Shown here: positions 39,910 through 50,531 of the stretch, piece after piece
How positions within the stretch are numbered: position 1 is the first letter of the stretch
Layout of the letters: each line of letters begins with the position of its first letter
DNA from: Dyella amyloliquefaciens
Lineage (GTDB): Bacteria > Pseudomonadota > Gammaproteobacteria > Xanthomonadales > Rhodanobacteraceae
Length of the DNA: 64,000 nucleotides
Assembly (NCBI RefSeq): GCF_004296575.1
Contig: NZ_SAYT01000009.1
Span: 88,057 to 152,056 of the forward strand
Reading direction: 5' to 3'
Translations under genes and position numbers: made by a program
The notes under the pieces: model-generated
What the model was told of the DNA's origin: nothing
Seen by the model: only the letters and a program-made list of their open reading frames with translations
The model's database searches: none

Positions 39910-40716
39910 TCAGGCGCCCGCCGGCACCAGCAGCAACAGCGCGATGCCCAACACGATGCGATAAATCGCAAACGGCGTGAACCGATGTCCGCGGATGTAG
40001 CCAAGCAGCCACTTCACCGCGACGAAGGCAACGACAGCCGACACCAGGAAGCCCACCCCGAACGCCGTCCAGTCCTCATGCACGCCGCCTTCCTTCAACA
40101 CCTTCAGCAGCTCATAACCGGTCGCCGCATACATCGTGGGAATGCCCACCAGGAAGGCAAACTCGGTAGCGGCAGCGCGGTTGCTCGTGCCAAACAGCAT
40201 CGCCGTGAAGATCGTGGCCGCCGAGCGTGACGTGCCCGGGAAGATGCCCGCGACCATCTGCGCGAAGCCGACCAGGATCGCCACGCGCCAGGTCACTTCG
40301 GTGCGATCCGGTTGGCGGGCGGCCAGACGCTCGGCGGCGAGCATCCACACGCCGCCGATTACCAGTGCCCATGCCACCGGGGTGATCGCCTCGGGCAGCT
40401 TGAAGCCCATCTTCACCGCGATGAAACCCAGCACCGCCGTGATCAGGAATGCCACGATCAGCTTGGCCAGGTAGCTGCGGTTGGCCGGATCACGCCACTG
40501 CGTGAAGAGCTGCCAGATGCGGTTCCAGTAGATGAAGGTGACCGCCAGGATCGCGCCCGCCTGGATGCCCACATTGAACAGGTCCGACCGCGCTCCCAGG
40601 CCGAATTTCTCGGCGATCAGCAGGTGCCCCGTACTGGAAATGGGCAGAAATTCGGTGATGCCCTCGATGATGCCGAGCAGGATGACGTTGATCAGATCGC
40701 TCACGAAAACTCCCAT
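39910..40716 (-). CDS. uppP: Undecaprenyl-diphosphate phosphatase
   Basis: This inner-membrane enzyme recycles the undecaprenyl-phosphate lipid carrier for peptidoglycan and other envelope polymers; overproduction gives bacitracin resistance. The 268-aa protein has about eight hydrophobic segments and both catalytic signatures: E-G-I-T-E-F-L-P-I-S-S-T-G-H near residue 18 and P-G-T-S-R-S-A-A-T around 165. The ATG at 40716 (M-G-V-F-V-S-D-L) is preferred over one 21 nt upstream because it matches the usual N-terminus. It is divergent from glnA across a 351-bp region containing the glnA control sites. Confidence 0.95.
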   Translation of the reverse strand: MGVFVSDLINVILLGIIEGITEFLPISSTGHLLIAEKFGLGARSDLFNVGIQAGAILAVTFIYWNRIWQLFTQWRDPANRSYLAKLIVAFLITAVLGFIAVKMGFKLPEAITPVAWALVIGGVWMLAAERLAARQPDRTEVTWRVAILVGFAQMVAGIFPGTSRSAATIFTAMLFGTSNRAAATEFAFLVGIPTMYAATGYELLKVLKEGGVHEDWTAFGVGFLVSAVVAFVAVKWLLGYIRGHRFTPFAIYRIVLGIALLLLVPAGA

Positions 40717-40907
40717 GGTCGGATGGCCGGGTTCCATGCCGGCGCAAAGCGGAATAGCTTAAGCGAACCCTGTGGCGTTTTCGGGCACTTCGGTGGGTCG
40801 CGCGATTTTGCGTTTGCGCTGGGTTCCGGCAGGACATGGAAGGCTGCCGGGATGCCTTTGGTGGCGCATCCCCTCCTGGCGGGCCTCGTCGATCACGGTT
40901 TTCGAAA

Positions 40908-40922
40908 GCACCAACATGGTGC
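40908..40922 (+). promoter_or_regulatory. NtrC (NRI) binding site upstream of glnA
   Basis: GCACC-AACAT-GGTGC is a perfect inverted repeat matching the NtrC consensus GCACC-N5-GGTGC and very similar to sites at enterobacterial glnA. It lies about 87 bp upstream of the sigma-54 -24 element, at the usual enhancer distance. Confidence 0.88.
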
Positions 40923-41008
40923 ATATTGATGCTTCATCTAAGTGCAATCGGGTCGCGCTACGATCCGGCTGCGGTCGTAATTGATTGATCCATAAGGTTC
41001 CGTTGGCT

Positions 41009-41024
41009 TGGCACAGGCCTTGCT
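41009..41024 (+). promoter_or_regulatory. Sigma-54 promoter of glnA
   Basis: TGGCAC-AGGCC-TTGCT matches the sigma-54 -24/-12 consensus TGGCAC-N5-TTGCW exactly. Its end lies 44 bp upstream of the glnA ATG, and an NtrC site lies upstream. Confidence 0.9.
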
Positions 41025-41067
41025 CAATGGCTCTTGTTTCCACACCTTTTGCCCACCGAGGTTGTCC

Positions 41068-42483
41068 ATGTCGTCCGCCGTCCAGAAAGTGCTCGATCTG
41101 ATCCAGGAACACGAGGTCGAGTTCGTCGATCTCCGCTTCGCCGACATGCTCGGCAAGCACCACCACGTGACGTTCCCGGCCCACGCCATCGACGAGGGCA
41201 CCTTCGAGGACGGCAAGATGTTCGACGGTTCGTCGATCGCCGGCTGGAAGGGCATCAACGAGTCCGACATGGTGCTGATGCCCGACCCGGACACCGCCTA
41301 CATCGACCCGTTCAGCGCCCACACCCAGATGGTGCTGCATTGCGACGTGCTCGAGCCGTCCACCATGCAGGCCTACGGCCGCGACCCGCGCTCCATCGCC
41401 AAGCGCGGTGAGGCGTTCCTGAAGTCGACCGGCATCGCCGACACCGCCTTCTTCGGTCCGGAGCCGGAATTCTTCATCTTCGACTCGGTGCGCTGGCAGA
41501 ACGACATGGGCCGCGTGTTCTACGAAATCGGCTCCGAGGAAGCCGCGTGGAGCTCGCGCTACAAGTACGAAGACAACAACACCGGCCACCGTCCGGGCGT
41601 GAAGGGCGGCTACTTCCCGGTCAGCCCGGTCGACTCGCTGGGCGACCTGCGCGCCGACATGTGCAAGGTGCTCGAGTCGCTGGGCCAGGTGGTGGAAGTG
41701 CACCACCACGAAGTGGCCAATGCCGGCCAGTGCGAGATCGGCGTGAAGTTCAACACGCTGGTGCAGAAGGCCGACGAACTGATGACCATGAAGTACGTCA
41801 TCAAGAACGTCGCCCACCAGAACGGCAAGACCGTGACCTTCATGCCCAAGCCGATCGTCGGCGACAACGGCAGCGGCATGCACGTGCACCAGTCGCTGGC
41901 GAAGGACGGCAACAACCTGTTCGCGGGCGACCTGTACGGCGGCCTGTCGCAGACGGCGCTGTGGTACATCGGCGGCATCTTCAAGCACGCCAAGGCCATC
42001 AACGCGTTCGCCAACTCCACCACCAACAGCTACAAGCGCCTGGTGCCGGGCTTCGAAGCCCCGGTGATGCTGGCCTACTCGGCTCGCAACCGTTCGGCCA
42101 GCTGTCGCATTCCGTACGTGTCGAGCCCGAAGGGCCGTCGCATCGAAGTGCGCTTCCCCGATCCGATGAACTCGGGCTACCTCGTGTTCACCGCGCTGAT
42201 GATGGCCGGCCTCGACGGCATCATCAACAAGATCGACCCGGGTGCACCGAGCGACAAGGACCTGTACGACCTGCCGCCCGAAGAAGAGAAGAACATCCCG
42301 CAGGTGTGCTCGAGCCTGGACGAAGCGCTCAACGCGCTCGACAAGGATCGTGACTTCCTCAAGGCCGGCGGCGTGTTCAACGACGACTTCATCGATGCGT
42401 ACATCGAGCTGAAGATGCAGGAAGTGACCCGCTACCGCGCGAGCACGCATCCGCTGGAATTCCAGATGTACTACGCGCTCTGA
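41068..42483 (+). CDS. glnA: Type I glutamine synthetase
   Basis: This dodecameric enzyme makes glutamine from glutamate, ammonia and ATP in the cytosol. The 471-aa length and sequence are those of GSI-beta: F-A-D-M-L-G-K near the start, the metal-site segments F-G-P-E-P-E-F-F and G-S-G-M-H-V-H-Q-S, and Tyr400 in L-Y-D-L-P-P, the site of adenylylation by GlnE. The ATG at 41068 gives the standard M-S-S-A-V-Q-K-V; the open frame extends 60 nt upstream through the sigma-54 promoter, which rules out earlier starts. Transcription is likely nitrogen-controlled via NtrC, and a strong terminator follows. Confidence 0.98.
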   Translation: MSSAVQKVLDLIQEHEVEFVDLRFADMLGKHHHVTFPAHAIDEGTFEDGKMFDGSSIAGWKGINESDMVLMPDPDTAYIDPFSAHTQMVLHCDVLEPSTMQAYGRDPRSIAKRGEAFLKSTGIADTAFFGPEPEFFIFDSVRWQNDMGRVFYEIGSEEAAWSSRYKYEDNNTGHRPGVKGGYFPVSPVDSLGDLRADMCKVLESLGQVVEVHHHEVANAGQCEIGVKFNTLVQKADELMTMKYVIKNVAHQNGKTVTFMPKPIVGDNGSGMHVHQSLAKDGNNLFAGDLYGGLSQTALWYIGGIFKHAKAINAFANSTTNSYKRLVPGFEAPVMLAYSARNRSASCRIPYVSSPKGRRIEVRFPDPMNSGYLVFTALMMAGLDGIINKIDPGAPSDKDLYDLPPEEEKNIPQVCSSLDEALNALDKDRDFLKAGGVFNDDFIDAYIELKMQEVTRYRASTHPLEFQMYYAL

Positions 42484-42508
42484 TCGCGTAAACAATCTGG
42501 GTGGAGGG

Positions 42509-42539
42509 ACAACGGGCGCTTCGGCGCCCGTTGTTTTTA
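42509..42539 (+). terminator. Rho-independent terminator of glnA
   Basis: ACAACGGGCGC / GCGCCCGTTGT is a perfect 11-bp stem around a TTCG tetraloop, followed by TTTTTA. It lies 26 bp beyond the stop. Confidence 0.95.
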
Positions 42540-42780
42540 GCGCTTGGAGCTGCTCACAAGGCCTTTATCCATCGTAGCCATGCACTTCACGGAAGCCTGT
42601 CAGCCCCTGGCCAACGCGAGGCAGGTCCGGTTCTTTTACGGAGTGCTTCATAGGTAGTTTTGCGGTTGTCACTGCGCCCTGAAGCGCGAAAAATCGGGCT
42701 TTTCCGAGTCTTGAACATGCGGTACACGCGTGCCGTTGCGCGCGGCACCGGAATTGTTCCCTTCCGCCAAGGTGCCCGTT

Positions 42781-45700
42781 GTGGATACGCATCCTGCTGC
42801 GCTGAACTTGGACTTGGGTACCCGCGGTCGCAAGCCAATCTTCCTGGCGATCGACAGGACTTTTGCGCGACGCGTAATGGCTGGTGGCGGAGTCGCTTTG
42901 CTTTTTGCGGTCTCGTCTTGGCAGGTTCTTCATGCACAGACATTTGATACCACCATCAGCGGCAATCAGACCGCTACGGTGACGGTGGGGGCGGCCACCC
43001 AAGATACCCAGATACAGAGCGGGACGAACATCACGGTCAGTGGTACATCGATCGGCCTGACCGTCAACGGTGGCTATCTGGCGGAGCTGAACACCCAGGT
43101 GCCCTCGACGGGAACCATCAACGTCACTACGGTCAACGGCAACGGCATTCAGGACTACAATGGAACCGTCAGCATCCCCTACGCCGGCCTCAACGTAACG
43201 ACCGCCAGCGGCTACGGCATCATCGCCTTCAGCAGTGGCACCGCCAGCAGCACGATCAGCATCCCGAATGGGGCGACCATCAACGTCACCGGCGGCGGTG
43301 GTGCCTTGGCCGCCTATGGCGCTCCGGCAAGCTTGTCCGCCACCAACGTCACGCTCAATCTCGCCACGCCTGGGGCGGGCCGCGGCGCAGTGGCGCAAGG
43401 TGGGGCAACCATGGATATCTACGGCAGCAATTCGTCGCTCACGGCACGCGGTAGCGTTTTGAATCAGCTTGGATTTGCCGCCAGCGGCGCGGGTAGCGTC
43501 GTCACCGTGCATGACCCGATGGCGGTGGACATGCAGTCACCGGCGGCGATCGGCGTGTACATGAAGAACGGAGGCATCGTTTCGTTGCCCTCCAACCAAG
43601 TCTTCGAGTTCGACAATCCCAACGACAGCGGCAGCGTCGGCATGGTGGTAGACAATACCGTGGTCGGAAGCGGAGTGCTTGGCAGCGGCATCAACTTTCA
43701 TTTCGACAGCCCCAGCGAGGTCAACAATGCTTCGACCGGCGTCGTGGTGATCAATGGTGGCCAGGTAACGCTGGACAACCTGCGTGTCAGTGGAGCCGAT
43801 GTGGCGGCCGGTATCTGGGTCCGGGGCGGATCCACGGCTACGCTCAATGGCGGTGAACTGGACATCGACGCGTACAAGCAGTCGGCGTACTACGTGATGG
43901 GCGCCACCCTCATCAACACCTCGACCGGCACCCTCGCGTCACCCGGATTCAGTCTGAACTCCGGTACGCCCAATGCGGGCCTGAAGGTGGATGACGGCGG
44001 TACGCTCAATGCGACAGGCACGATAGTAAACATGTCCTCGCCGATGGACAGCGCCGGTGGCTATGCCGCGTCGAATTCGACCACACCGACGTCGTCAACC
44101 TTCAAGGCATCGAACCTGATCCTCAGCGGCGTCACCATCAACGCGACGGGCACATCGTCCGATGGCTTGCGCGCGGGCGACGGCGGTCAGATCACCGGAA
44201 GCAACGTGCAGGTCACCACCACCAACGGGCAATCAGCACTTAACCTTTCCAACTTCGGGGGTCGGGTCTCGCCAGGCTATATCAGCCTCGCTGGAAGTAC
44301 CTTGCAGGCGAGTGGAACCTGGGTCTACAGCTACAACGGTACCAACTACACGTATGACTCGGTAGGTCTGGCCGCCAGCAATTATTCGCCCAGCTGGCAG
44401 AACGTGGTGACGTTCTCGGGCACGAGCCTGACCAGCCTTACCGGCGTGGCGGTAGATGCCTTCGGTCCATTGCAACTGACCGTCGAGCAGGGATCGAGCA
44501 TCACGGGAAGTGGCGATGAGGGCCTGCTCTATGCTTACAGGGGCTACTCCACGCAACCACAGCAGACATACGTTCAGCTCGATGCCTCAGACAGTACGCT
44601 GAGCGGCCTTGCCCAAGCGGATACCTATAGCCGCGCGGACATCTCGCTGGCAAACCGTTCCAGTTGGATAGGTGAGGCGTTCTATGTGACCAATGTCAAC
44701 GTGGATGGCACCAGCAGCTGGACGATCCCCGCCAGTTCCGTGGTGTCGAACACGGTGACCAATGCGGGCTTGATCCAGTTCACGGCACCCGATGCCTATA
44801 AGACCCTGTACGTCGGTTCCTATGTCGCCAATGGCGGCACGCTGGGCATACATGCCTATCTGGGGGACGATAGCTCGCCGTCGGACCAGCTGATCATCAA
44901 CGGAGGCACGACCAGTGGTCATGGCCTTATTGCCGTGACCAACACGGGGGGGCCGGGTGCCCTCACCAGTGGCAACGGCATTCCCGTGGTCGAGGTGCTG
45001 AACGGCGGTACGACGGCAGCGGGGACGTTTACCTTGGCCAGCCCCGTGGTTGCAGGCCCTTATGAGTACACGCTGGAACGCGGGGGCATCACCGCCGGCA
45101 CCGAAGAATACTGGTTCCTCCGTTCAAGTAAGGACTGCGGCTCGGTGGCTAGCCATCCTGACTGCCCGGCGCCACCGCCGGTACCACAGCCGCCCGCGCC
45201 GCCGTCGCCACCACCCTCGCCGCCTGCGCCCCCTGCACCGACCGACCCGACGCAGCCGCCGTCGCCCCCGGTGGATCCGCCGGCGCCTCCCCCCGTTCCA
45301 GGGCCAACCGAGCCGGGGGAACCAACCGATCCGGGCATTCCCAATTACCGGCCGGAAGTCTCCCTGTATACCGCGCTGCCGGGTCTATCGCTGCGCTACG
45401 GCTGGGCCACGCTGGACAACCTGCACGAGCGCGTTGGTGAAGAGGAACAATTGCGCGACCGCAGCGACCTGCGCGAGGACAACTACCTCAACGCGCTATG
45501 GGTGCGCGTGATCGGTGAGGACGGCAATGTGCGTGGCGCCTCGCAAGGCATCTACAACGGCAGCCCTCAGTACGACTACAACATCATGGCGTTCCAGGCC
45601 GGCATGGATGTGTTTGCCGAGGAGCACGAGAACGAGCAGCGCGATCACGCCGGTTTCTACCTAGGCACCGGGCGCATCCGCAGTGATGTCGACAGCTGGG

Positions 45701-46338
45701 ATGGCACCGACGCCGGTCGCGATGAAGTGAAGGGCCAGTCGCTGGGCCTGTACTGGACCCACTTCTGGACCGAGGGCCAATACCTCGACGCGGTGTGGCA
45801 GGGCACCTGGACCAAGCAGAGTGCGATGTCGACCGAAGGGCTGGGCCTGCACAACTCCAATTTCGGCTGGGCGGCCTCGCTGGAAGGTGGCTACCCGTTC
45901 CATGACGAGTCGCAGGTGTGGGAGCCGCAAGCGCAGGTGATCTACCAGCGCTTCAACAGCGGGCAGGCCAGCGACGCGGCGGCGCAGGTACTGTTCAACG
46001 ATGTCACCTCGCTGGTGGGACGCGTAGGCCTGCGCTGGGCCAACACCTGGACGCTCGATCCCACCTCGGATGGCATCCGTCGCCTGTTCACCGGCTGGCT
46101 GCGCTTCAACCTGTGGAAGGAATTCCAGGGGCAGCCGACCACCTCGTTCTCGTCGGAAGATGGCTTCGTGCCGTTCGATGGCAGCATCAAGGGCTCGTGG
46201 TGGCAGCTCAACGGCGGCATGACCTGGCAGCTCGACAAGAACACCTCGTTCTACGCCAACGTCGGCTACCAGAAGGGTTTCAACAGCCAGGGCTTCCATG
46301 CCTGGGACGGCAAAGTCGGCTTCCGCTGGAACTGGTGA
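42781..46338 (+). CDS. Autotransporter (type Va secreted) adhesin-like protein 1
   Basis: About 1185 aa. A long signal region ends at V-L-H-A-Q (near residue 53). A passenger of roughly 740 residues follows, rich in Thr/Ser/Gly/Asn and built from short beta-helix-like repeats (G-T-I-N-V-T, then G-G-x-V-T-L-D-N). Its pertactin-like end carries S-P-S-D-Q-L-I-I-N-G-G and G-G-P-G-A-L. A Pro-rich linker (about 796-853) leads to a C-terminal 12-strand barrel (about 880-1185) ending in F-R-W-N-W. The passenger should be displayed on or released from the cell surface. Start choice is uncertain: GTG 42781 has AAGGTG upstream; GTG 42730 and ATG 42877 are alternatives. Confidence 0.88.
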   Translation: MDTHPAALNLDLGTRGRKPIFLAIDRTFARRVMAGGGVALLFAVSSWQVLHAQTFDTTISGNQTATVTVGAATQDTQIQSGTNITVSGTSIGLTVNGGYLAELNTQVPSTGTINVTTVNGNGIQDYNGTVSIPYAGLNVTTASGYGIIAFSSGTASSTISIPNGATINVTGGGGALAAYGAPASLSATNVTLNLATPGAGRGAVAQGGATMDIYGSNSSLTARGSVLNQLGFAASGAGSVVTVHDPMAVDMQSPAAIGVYMKNGGIVSLPSNQVFEFDNPNDSGSVGMVVDNTVVGSGVLGSGINFHFDSPSEVNNASTGVVVINGGQVTLDNLRVSGADVAAGIWVRGGSTATLNGGELDIDAYKQSAYYVMGATLINTSTGTLASPGFSLNSGTPNAGLKVDDGGTLNATGTIVNMSSPMDSAGGYAASNSTTPTSSTFKASNLILSGVTINATGTSSDGLRAGDGGQITGSNVQVTTTNGQSALNLSNFGGRVSPGYISLAGSTLQASGTWVYSYNGTNYTYDSVGLAASNYSPSWQNVVTFSGTSLTSLTGVAVDAFGPLQLTVEQGSSITGSGDEGLLYAYRGYSTQPQQTYVQLDASDSTLSGLAQADTYSRADISLANRSSWIGEAFYVTNVNVDGTSSWTIPASSVVSNTVTNAGLIQFTAPDAYKTLYVGSYVANGGTLGIHAYLGDDSSPSDQLIINGGTTSGHGLIAVTNTGGPGALTSGNGIPVVEVLNGGTTAAGTFTLASPVVAGPYEYTLERGGITAGTEEYWFLRSSKDCGSVASHPDCPAPPPVPQPPAPPSPPPSPPAPPAPTDPTQPPSPPVDPPAPPPVPGPTEPGEPTDPGIPNYRPEVSLYTALPGLSLRYGWATLDNLHERVGEEEQLRDRSDLREDNYLNALWVRVIGEDGNVRGASQGIYNGSPQYDYNIMAFQAGMDVFAEEHENEQRDHAGFYLGTGRIRSDVDSWDGTDAGRDEVKGQSLGLYWTHFWTEGQYLDAVWQGTWTKQSAMSTEGLGLHNSNFGWAASLEGGYPFHDESQVWEPQAQVIYQRFNSGQASDAAAQVLFNDVTSLVGRVGLRWANTWTLDPTSDGIRRLFTGWLRFNLWKEFQGQPTTSFSSEDGFVPFDGSIKGSWWQLNGGMTWQLDKNTSFYANVGYQKGFNSQGFHAWDGKVGFRWNW

Positions 46339-46884
46339 GGACCGCGCGACGGCAGCGAATATGCCGGGTCTGCAGGTGCCGATGTCATCGACGAGAGCAG
46401 CAGGCACCTGACAAGCACGCGATGGGGTCGTGCCGTTGCCATCCGCGGATGCACGCGCGTTGCAACCGCGAACTGCGTAAAACTTCTTAGGGGCCACTCC
46501 GTAGTTCTAACCATGCGCCTGTGGCGCAGGCCGGCGATCAGGCGTTGCCCTCTCCACGTTTCCTAGACAAAGTCGCTACGCGGTCCCCTCTAGTTTTGGT
46601 GCCCATTGTCCGCTGCCACGGTAGTCGAGCCAGGGAGGCAGGGGTATGCATGGCTAGTGGTTGACGGGAATGCATGGTCCTTACGCGTCGCGTGCGTTGC
46701 CCGCGGCTATCCGCCTGTCCGCAAGCTTCGGCAAGTGTTCCTGCCCACGACGGCACCAGACGCCCCGCGTGCTGCAACTCGGTTCGCCGCGGGTGCTTGT
46801 TGGCAAAGCCGGCCCGGGCGGCTGGCGTGTTTTCAGTTCGACGGCAAGAGGACTCTCGCCGTTTCGCGAATTCAGGGAGGTTCC
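46339..46884 (+). other. Spacer between the two autotransporter genes
   Basis: 546 bp in which I see no separate gene. A loose inverted repeat CAGGTGCC / GGCACCTG (46373-46410, 22-nt loop) follows the first stop. The frame of the second gene is open from 46606, but its codons there are not protein-like, so the region probably carries the second promoter and a long leader. Confidence 0.55.
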
Positions 46885-49800
46885 GTGACCAAGCGCCTTC
46901 ATACGCATCCTGTCCGCCGCGGCCGCATGGCGATGGCCATCGCCGCCGCACTGTGCGTGGCCGAAGCTGCCCACGCGCAGATCTATCCCAAAGCCGTCAC
47001 CGAATCGGGGTCCATCCTCACTGACGAGCAGTATTACGACGGCAATGTCGTTCCGACGGGTCTTATCCAGGGCAACGTCGTCATCCACCCCGCACCGCCT
47101 TATCCGGCGCAACTGGGTGGCGCGGGTGTCTCCGTATTCCGTGGCGCCAACGTCACCCTCAATCCCAATGCCGGCACGGAGGGGCTCATCTCCATCACGT
47201 CGGACTATCGGGCGGGCGCACCGAACGATGCGCTGTATATCGCCAACGGAACGGTCAACATCGTTGCAAGCACGGCAGGCGTGTTGCTCACCGGCAACGG
47301 CACTTCGGTGCATGGCGTGTACATGCCCGAGTCGAGTTCCGGCAACTCGCTGCTCACCGGCTCCAACGTCACCATCGTCACCAATGGCACCGGCGCCGAC
47401 GGCATGCGGCCCTATGGCGCCACGTCGACCATCAATCTCAGCAACACCTCCATCACGGCGAATGGCCAGGACAGCTGGGGTGTGCGCTCGTGGGGGGGCA
47501 GCCAGATCACCTTGACCGACAGCAGCATTACCGCGAATGGCCCCAAGGTCTCTGGTGCGGGTGGCGTGCAGGTCTACAACGGCTCGACCGCCACCATCAA
47601 TGGCAACTCCACCATCACCACCGGCGTTGATGGCGCACTCGGTCTCAACGCCGAATCGGGAGGTACCCTCAATACCAATACGGATTCGTCCACCAGTGGC
47701 ACGGTCACCGTGGCGACCACCGGCGCAGGCAGCACCGCGGTGCGAATTGGCACGGCGACGGGCAACCTCAATCGACTCAGCCTGTCGACGACGAAGAACG
47801 CGACCTATGGCCTCCTGGCCAACGGCACCTCGACCGTCACCGGCTCCATCGTGGCCATCAACACCTTGGGCACGTCGGCCTACGGCATGTGGATATCCGG
47901 TAGCACGACCGCCACGATCAACGGTGGCTCGGTCACCACCCAGGGACAGACAGCGTACGGTCTTCTTTCGGGTACCGGCGCGGCGACGGTGAACCTCACC
48001 GATTTCGCCATCGCGACGCATGGTGCGCAGGCCTACGGCATCTATGGCTGGACCGGCAGCACCACCAACTTTGCTGGCGGCAGTATCACGACTGACCAGG
48101 CCAGTACCTACGGTATCTATGCGAATGCAGGCAACGTCAACCTGCTGCAGGACGCCGGCGGTGCCGGCACCACGATCACCACGTCCGGTACCAATGCTTA
48201 TGCCGTGCGTATACAGAACGGAGGAGTCTTCAATGCTGCGGGCGCGACGCTGCACGCCTCGGGTGCGGGCACGGCCGCCATCGTGTTCGACGCGCCGCAA
48301 ACACTGACGACGGGCACCCTTGTCTCGGCAACGCCGCCCTTGCCTGGCTTGCCGGCAACCGTGCCTCTGCAGGATTCGACCACACCACCGCCCCCGCCAG
48401 CGGTCATCACGCCGGATCCGGTGCCGCCCTCCGGCTCAGTGGCGGACGTGCCACTTGCGCTCGGCGTGGCTGGATCAGCGGCGGATCCGCCGACCACGGG
48501 GGGCTACAACATGAGCCTGCAGGGCACCAGCGTCACGTCGGATACGGGCGTGGCGTTGTGGCTCTATGGCGGCATCGCCAATGTCCACCTCGTCGATTCC
48601 ACCCTGACGGGCGGTGGTGGCGCCATCAATGCGACGACCCGAAGTGGACTGGGCGCAACGGCGGCGATCGACGCAAGCCATTCCGTGCTGAACGGCCGCA
48701 TCTTCACCGACGCAAACAGCACGGCCGCGTTGAACCTGGGCAATGACAGTGCCTGGCACGTGGCCGCCACCTCCAACCTGACCAACCTGTCCAACACCGA
48801 CAGTACGATCGATTTCCCGGTGACGGCGGCGCTCACGGCAGATCCCACAGCCGACAGCGCCTACCGCAGTGTGACCGTGGCCAACCAGTACATCGGCAGC
48901 AACGGCACGCTTGCCTTGAACACCTATCTCGGCAGCGATGGTTCACCCTCGGACCAGTTGATCCTCAATGGCGGTGCAGCTTCCGGCGAAACGTTGCTGG
49001 TGATCCACAATTCAGGCGGTCCCGGCGCGCTGACCCGCGCCAACGGCATCCTCGTGGTGAGCGCGATCAACAACGCCACCACCACGGGCGATGCGTTCAG
49101 CCTGGGCACCGAGGTGCGTGGCGGTGCGTACAGTTATGCACTGCTACGCGGTGCCGTCGACGGCAGCAACGCCGAAAGCTGGTACCTGCGCTCGGAATTC
49201 GTGGTGCCACCGCAACCTCCCGCGCCGCCTGCACCACCAGCGCCACCAGCGCCACCAGCCCCACCGGCACCGGAACCGCCCGCGCCACCTGCGCCGCTAC
49301 CACCCGACCCGCCGCCGGAACCGTTGCCGCCCGGGACCTATCCGATCATCGGCCCGGAACTGGCCACTTATGGCGTAGTGCAACCCACGGCGCGTGAGAT
49401 GGGGCTGGTGACACTGGGAACCATGCACGAACGCATCGGCGACACGCAGACCAGCGCCAATGCCCAGGGTGACCCCGAGGGTTGGGCCACATCGGCGTGG
49501 GCCCGCGTTTTCGGACGCGACATCGATGATCGCTATCGTGCGTATGCCGATCCGCGCACGGAGGGTCACCTGCTGGGCGCACAGGCGGGCTTCGACGTAT
49601 GGCAGGGCAGCCTCGCCCCCGAACACCGCGATGCTGCCGGTGTTTACATGGCCTACGCCAACACCAGGATCGACGTGAATGGACTGGTCACCAATCCGGA
49701 GGCAACGGCGTATGAGCTGGTTCGCACGGGGCGGGTCAACCTTGATGCGGTGTCGGGCGGCGGCTACTGGACCCATTACGGGCCCAGCGGCTGGTATCTC

Positions 49801-50340
49801 GATGGCGTGGTCCAGGGCACGCGGTACAACGGCACCGCGCGCACCGAGTACGCCTCGCTTATCGCACGCGGCGATGGCCTGCTCGCGTCGCTCGAAGGCG
49901 GTTACCCATTCGCGCTGGCATGGGGACCCAACTTCATCCTGGAACCGCAGGCACAGGTGATCTGGCAGCACGTCTGGTTCCGCCCCACCGATGACACCTA
50001 CAGCACGGTGTCGCTCGGGTCGAGCAACGGGACTACCGCGAGACTGGGCCTGCGCGGTCAATGGACCATCCTTCGTGACAACGGCCAAGTGTGGCAACCC
50101 TATGTGCGCGCCAACGTCTGGCGCGACATGGGTGGTGGTTCGACCGCCACATACGCGGGGGTGGACCAGGTGCCGCTGATCATGCAGACCACCCGCGCTG
50201 ACGCCGCCGTGGGCGTCACCGCAAAGCTGCTGGCCGGGCTGAGTTTTTACGCCCAGCTGGGCTATCAGTTCGGCGTGAGCTCGGGCAACGAGAAGCGCGA
50301 TGGTGTTGCGGGCGACGTCGGATTGCGACTCCGGTGGTGA
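46885..50340 (+). CDS. Autotransporter (type Va secreted) adhesin-like protein 2
   Basis: A 1151-aa paralogue of the preceding protein. The GTG at 46885 is supported by AGGGAGG 5 nt upstream and starts a basic, extended signal peptide (V-T-K-R-L-H ... A-E-A-A-H-A-Q). The Thr/Gly/Asn-rich passenger (about 35-770) is interrupted near residue 500 by an additional Pro-rich stretch. The conserved [11 protein letters not shown] ... G-G-P-G-A-L-T block precedes a Pro/Ala linker (about 772-817) and a barrel (about 825-1151) ending in L-R-L-R-W. The barrels of the two proteins share L-G-T-M-H-E-R-x-G/L-D-N-L-H-E-R-V-G and G-G-Y-P-F segments but are well diverged, so the duplication is old. Confidence 0.9.
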   Translation: MTKRLHTHPVRRGRMAMAIAAALCVAEAAHAQIYPKAVTESGSILTDEQYYDGNVVPTGLIQGNVVIHPAPPYPAQLGGAGVSVFRGANVTLNPNAGTEGLISITSDYRAGAPNDALYIANGTVNIVASTAGVLLTGNGTSVHGVYMPESSSGNSLLTGSNVTIVTNGTGADGMRPYGATSTINLSNTSITANGQDSWGVRSWGGSQITLTDSSITANGPKVSGAGGVQVYNGSTATINGNSTITTGVDGALGLNAESGGTLNTNTDSSTSGTVTVATTGAGSTAVRIGTATGNLNRLSLSTTKNATYGLLANGTSTVTGSIVAINTLGTSAYGMWISGSTTATINGGSVTTQGQTAYGLLSGTGAATVNLTDFAIATHGAQAYGIYGWTGSTTNFAGGSITTDQASTYGIYANAGNVNLLQDAGGAGTTITTSGTNAYAVRIQNGGVFNAAGATLHASGAGTAAIVFDAPQTLTTGTLVSATPPLPGLPATVPLQDSTTPPPPPAVITPDPVPPSGSVADVPLALGVAGSAADPPTTGGYNMSLQGTSVTSDTGVALWLYGGIANVHLVDSTLTGGGGAINATTRSGLGATAAIDASHSVLNGRIFTDANSTAALNLGNDSAWHVAATSNLTNLSNTDSTIDFPVTAALTADPTADSAYRSVTVANQYIGSNGTLALNTYLGSDGSPSDQLILNGGAASGETLLVIHNSGGPGALTRANGILVVSAINNATTTGDAFSLGTEVRGGAYSYALLRGAVDGSNAESWYLRSEFVVPPQPPAPPAPPAPPAPPAPPAPEPPAPPAPLPPDPPPEPLPPGTYPIIGPELATYGVVQPTAREMGLVTLGTMHERIGDTQTSANAQGDPEGWATSAWARVFGRDIDDRYRAYADPRTEGHLLGAQAGFDVWQGSLAPEHRDAAGVYMAYANTRIDVNGLVTNPEATAYELVRTGRVNLDAVSGGGYWTHYGPSGWYLDGVVQGTRYNGTARTEYASLIARGDGLLASLEGGYPFALAWGPNFILEPQAQVIWQHVWFRPTDDTYSTVSLGSSNGTTARLGLRGQWTILRDNGQVWQPYVRANVWRDMGGGSTATYAGVDQVPLIMQTTRADAAVGVTAKLLAGLSFYAQLGYQFGVSSGNEKRDGVAGDVGLRLRW

Positions 50341-50531
50341 AGCTCGGCTCGGTGCCTGCGTGCCATACGGCAGACACGTTGAGCCAGTATTGCTGGATGG
50401 CCCCTGTTGACGGGTCACTCACGTCATCGGGCGCAGAGTTCCGCGTATTTCCATTCACTGCGATCCTGCAGCCTGCGTCATCGAGGGGTTTGCTGGCCGG
50501 GCTGCGTGGCGGGAATCAAATGGGGAGCATC

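Noticed and set aside
40759..42495. Long open frame (578 codons) on the minus strand opposite glnA
   Set aside because: It is an antisense shadow of a highly conserved GC-rich gene, rich in His/Arg/Val/Ala as such shadows are, and runs across the sigma-54 promoter and terminator.
45160..45345. Repetitive CCGCC-rich stretch considered as a tandem repeat or CRISPR
   Set aside because: It encodes the Pro-rich linker of autotransporter 1; there are no regular spacers or conserved repeat units.
46681..48300. 539-codon minus-strand frame opposite autotransporter 2
   Set aside because: Shadow of a Thr/Gly/Asn-rich repetitive passenger; composition dominated by Arg/Gly/Val with no family features.
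50341..50531. Possible FNR/NnrR box upstream of nirK (TTGACGGGTCA near 50410)
   Set aside because: It lacks the second half-site of TTGAT-N4-ATCAA; I could not support a regulator site here.
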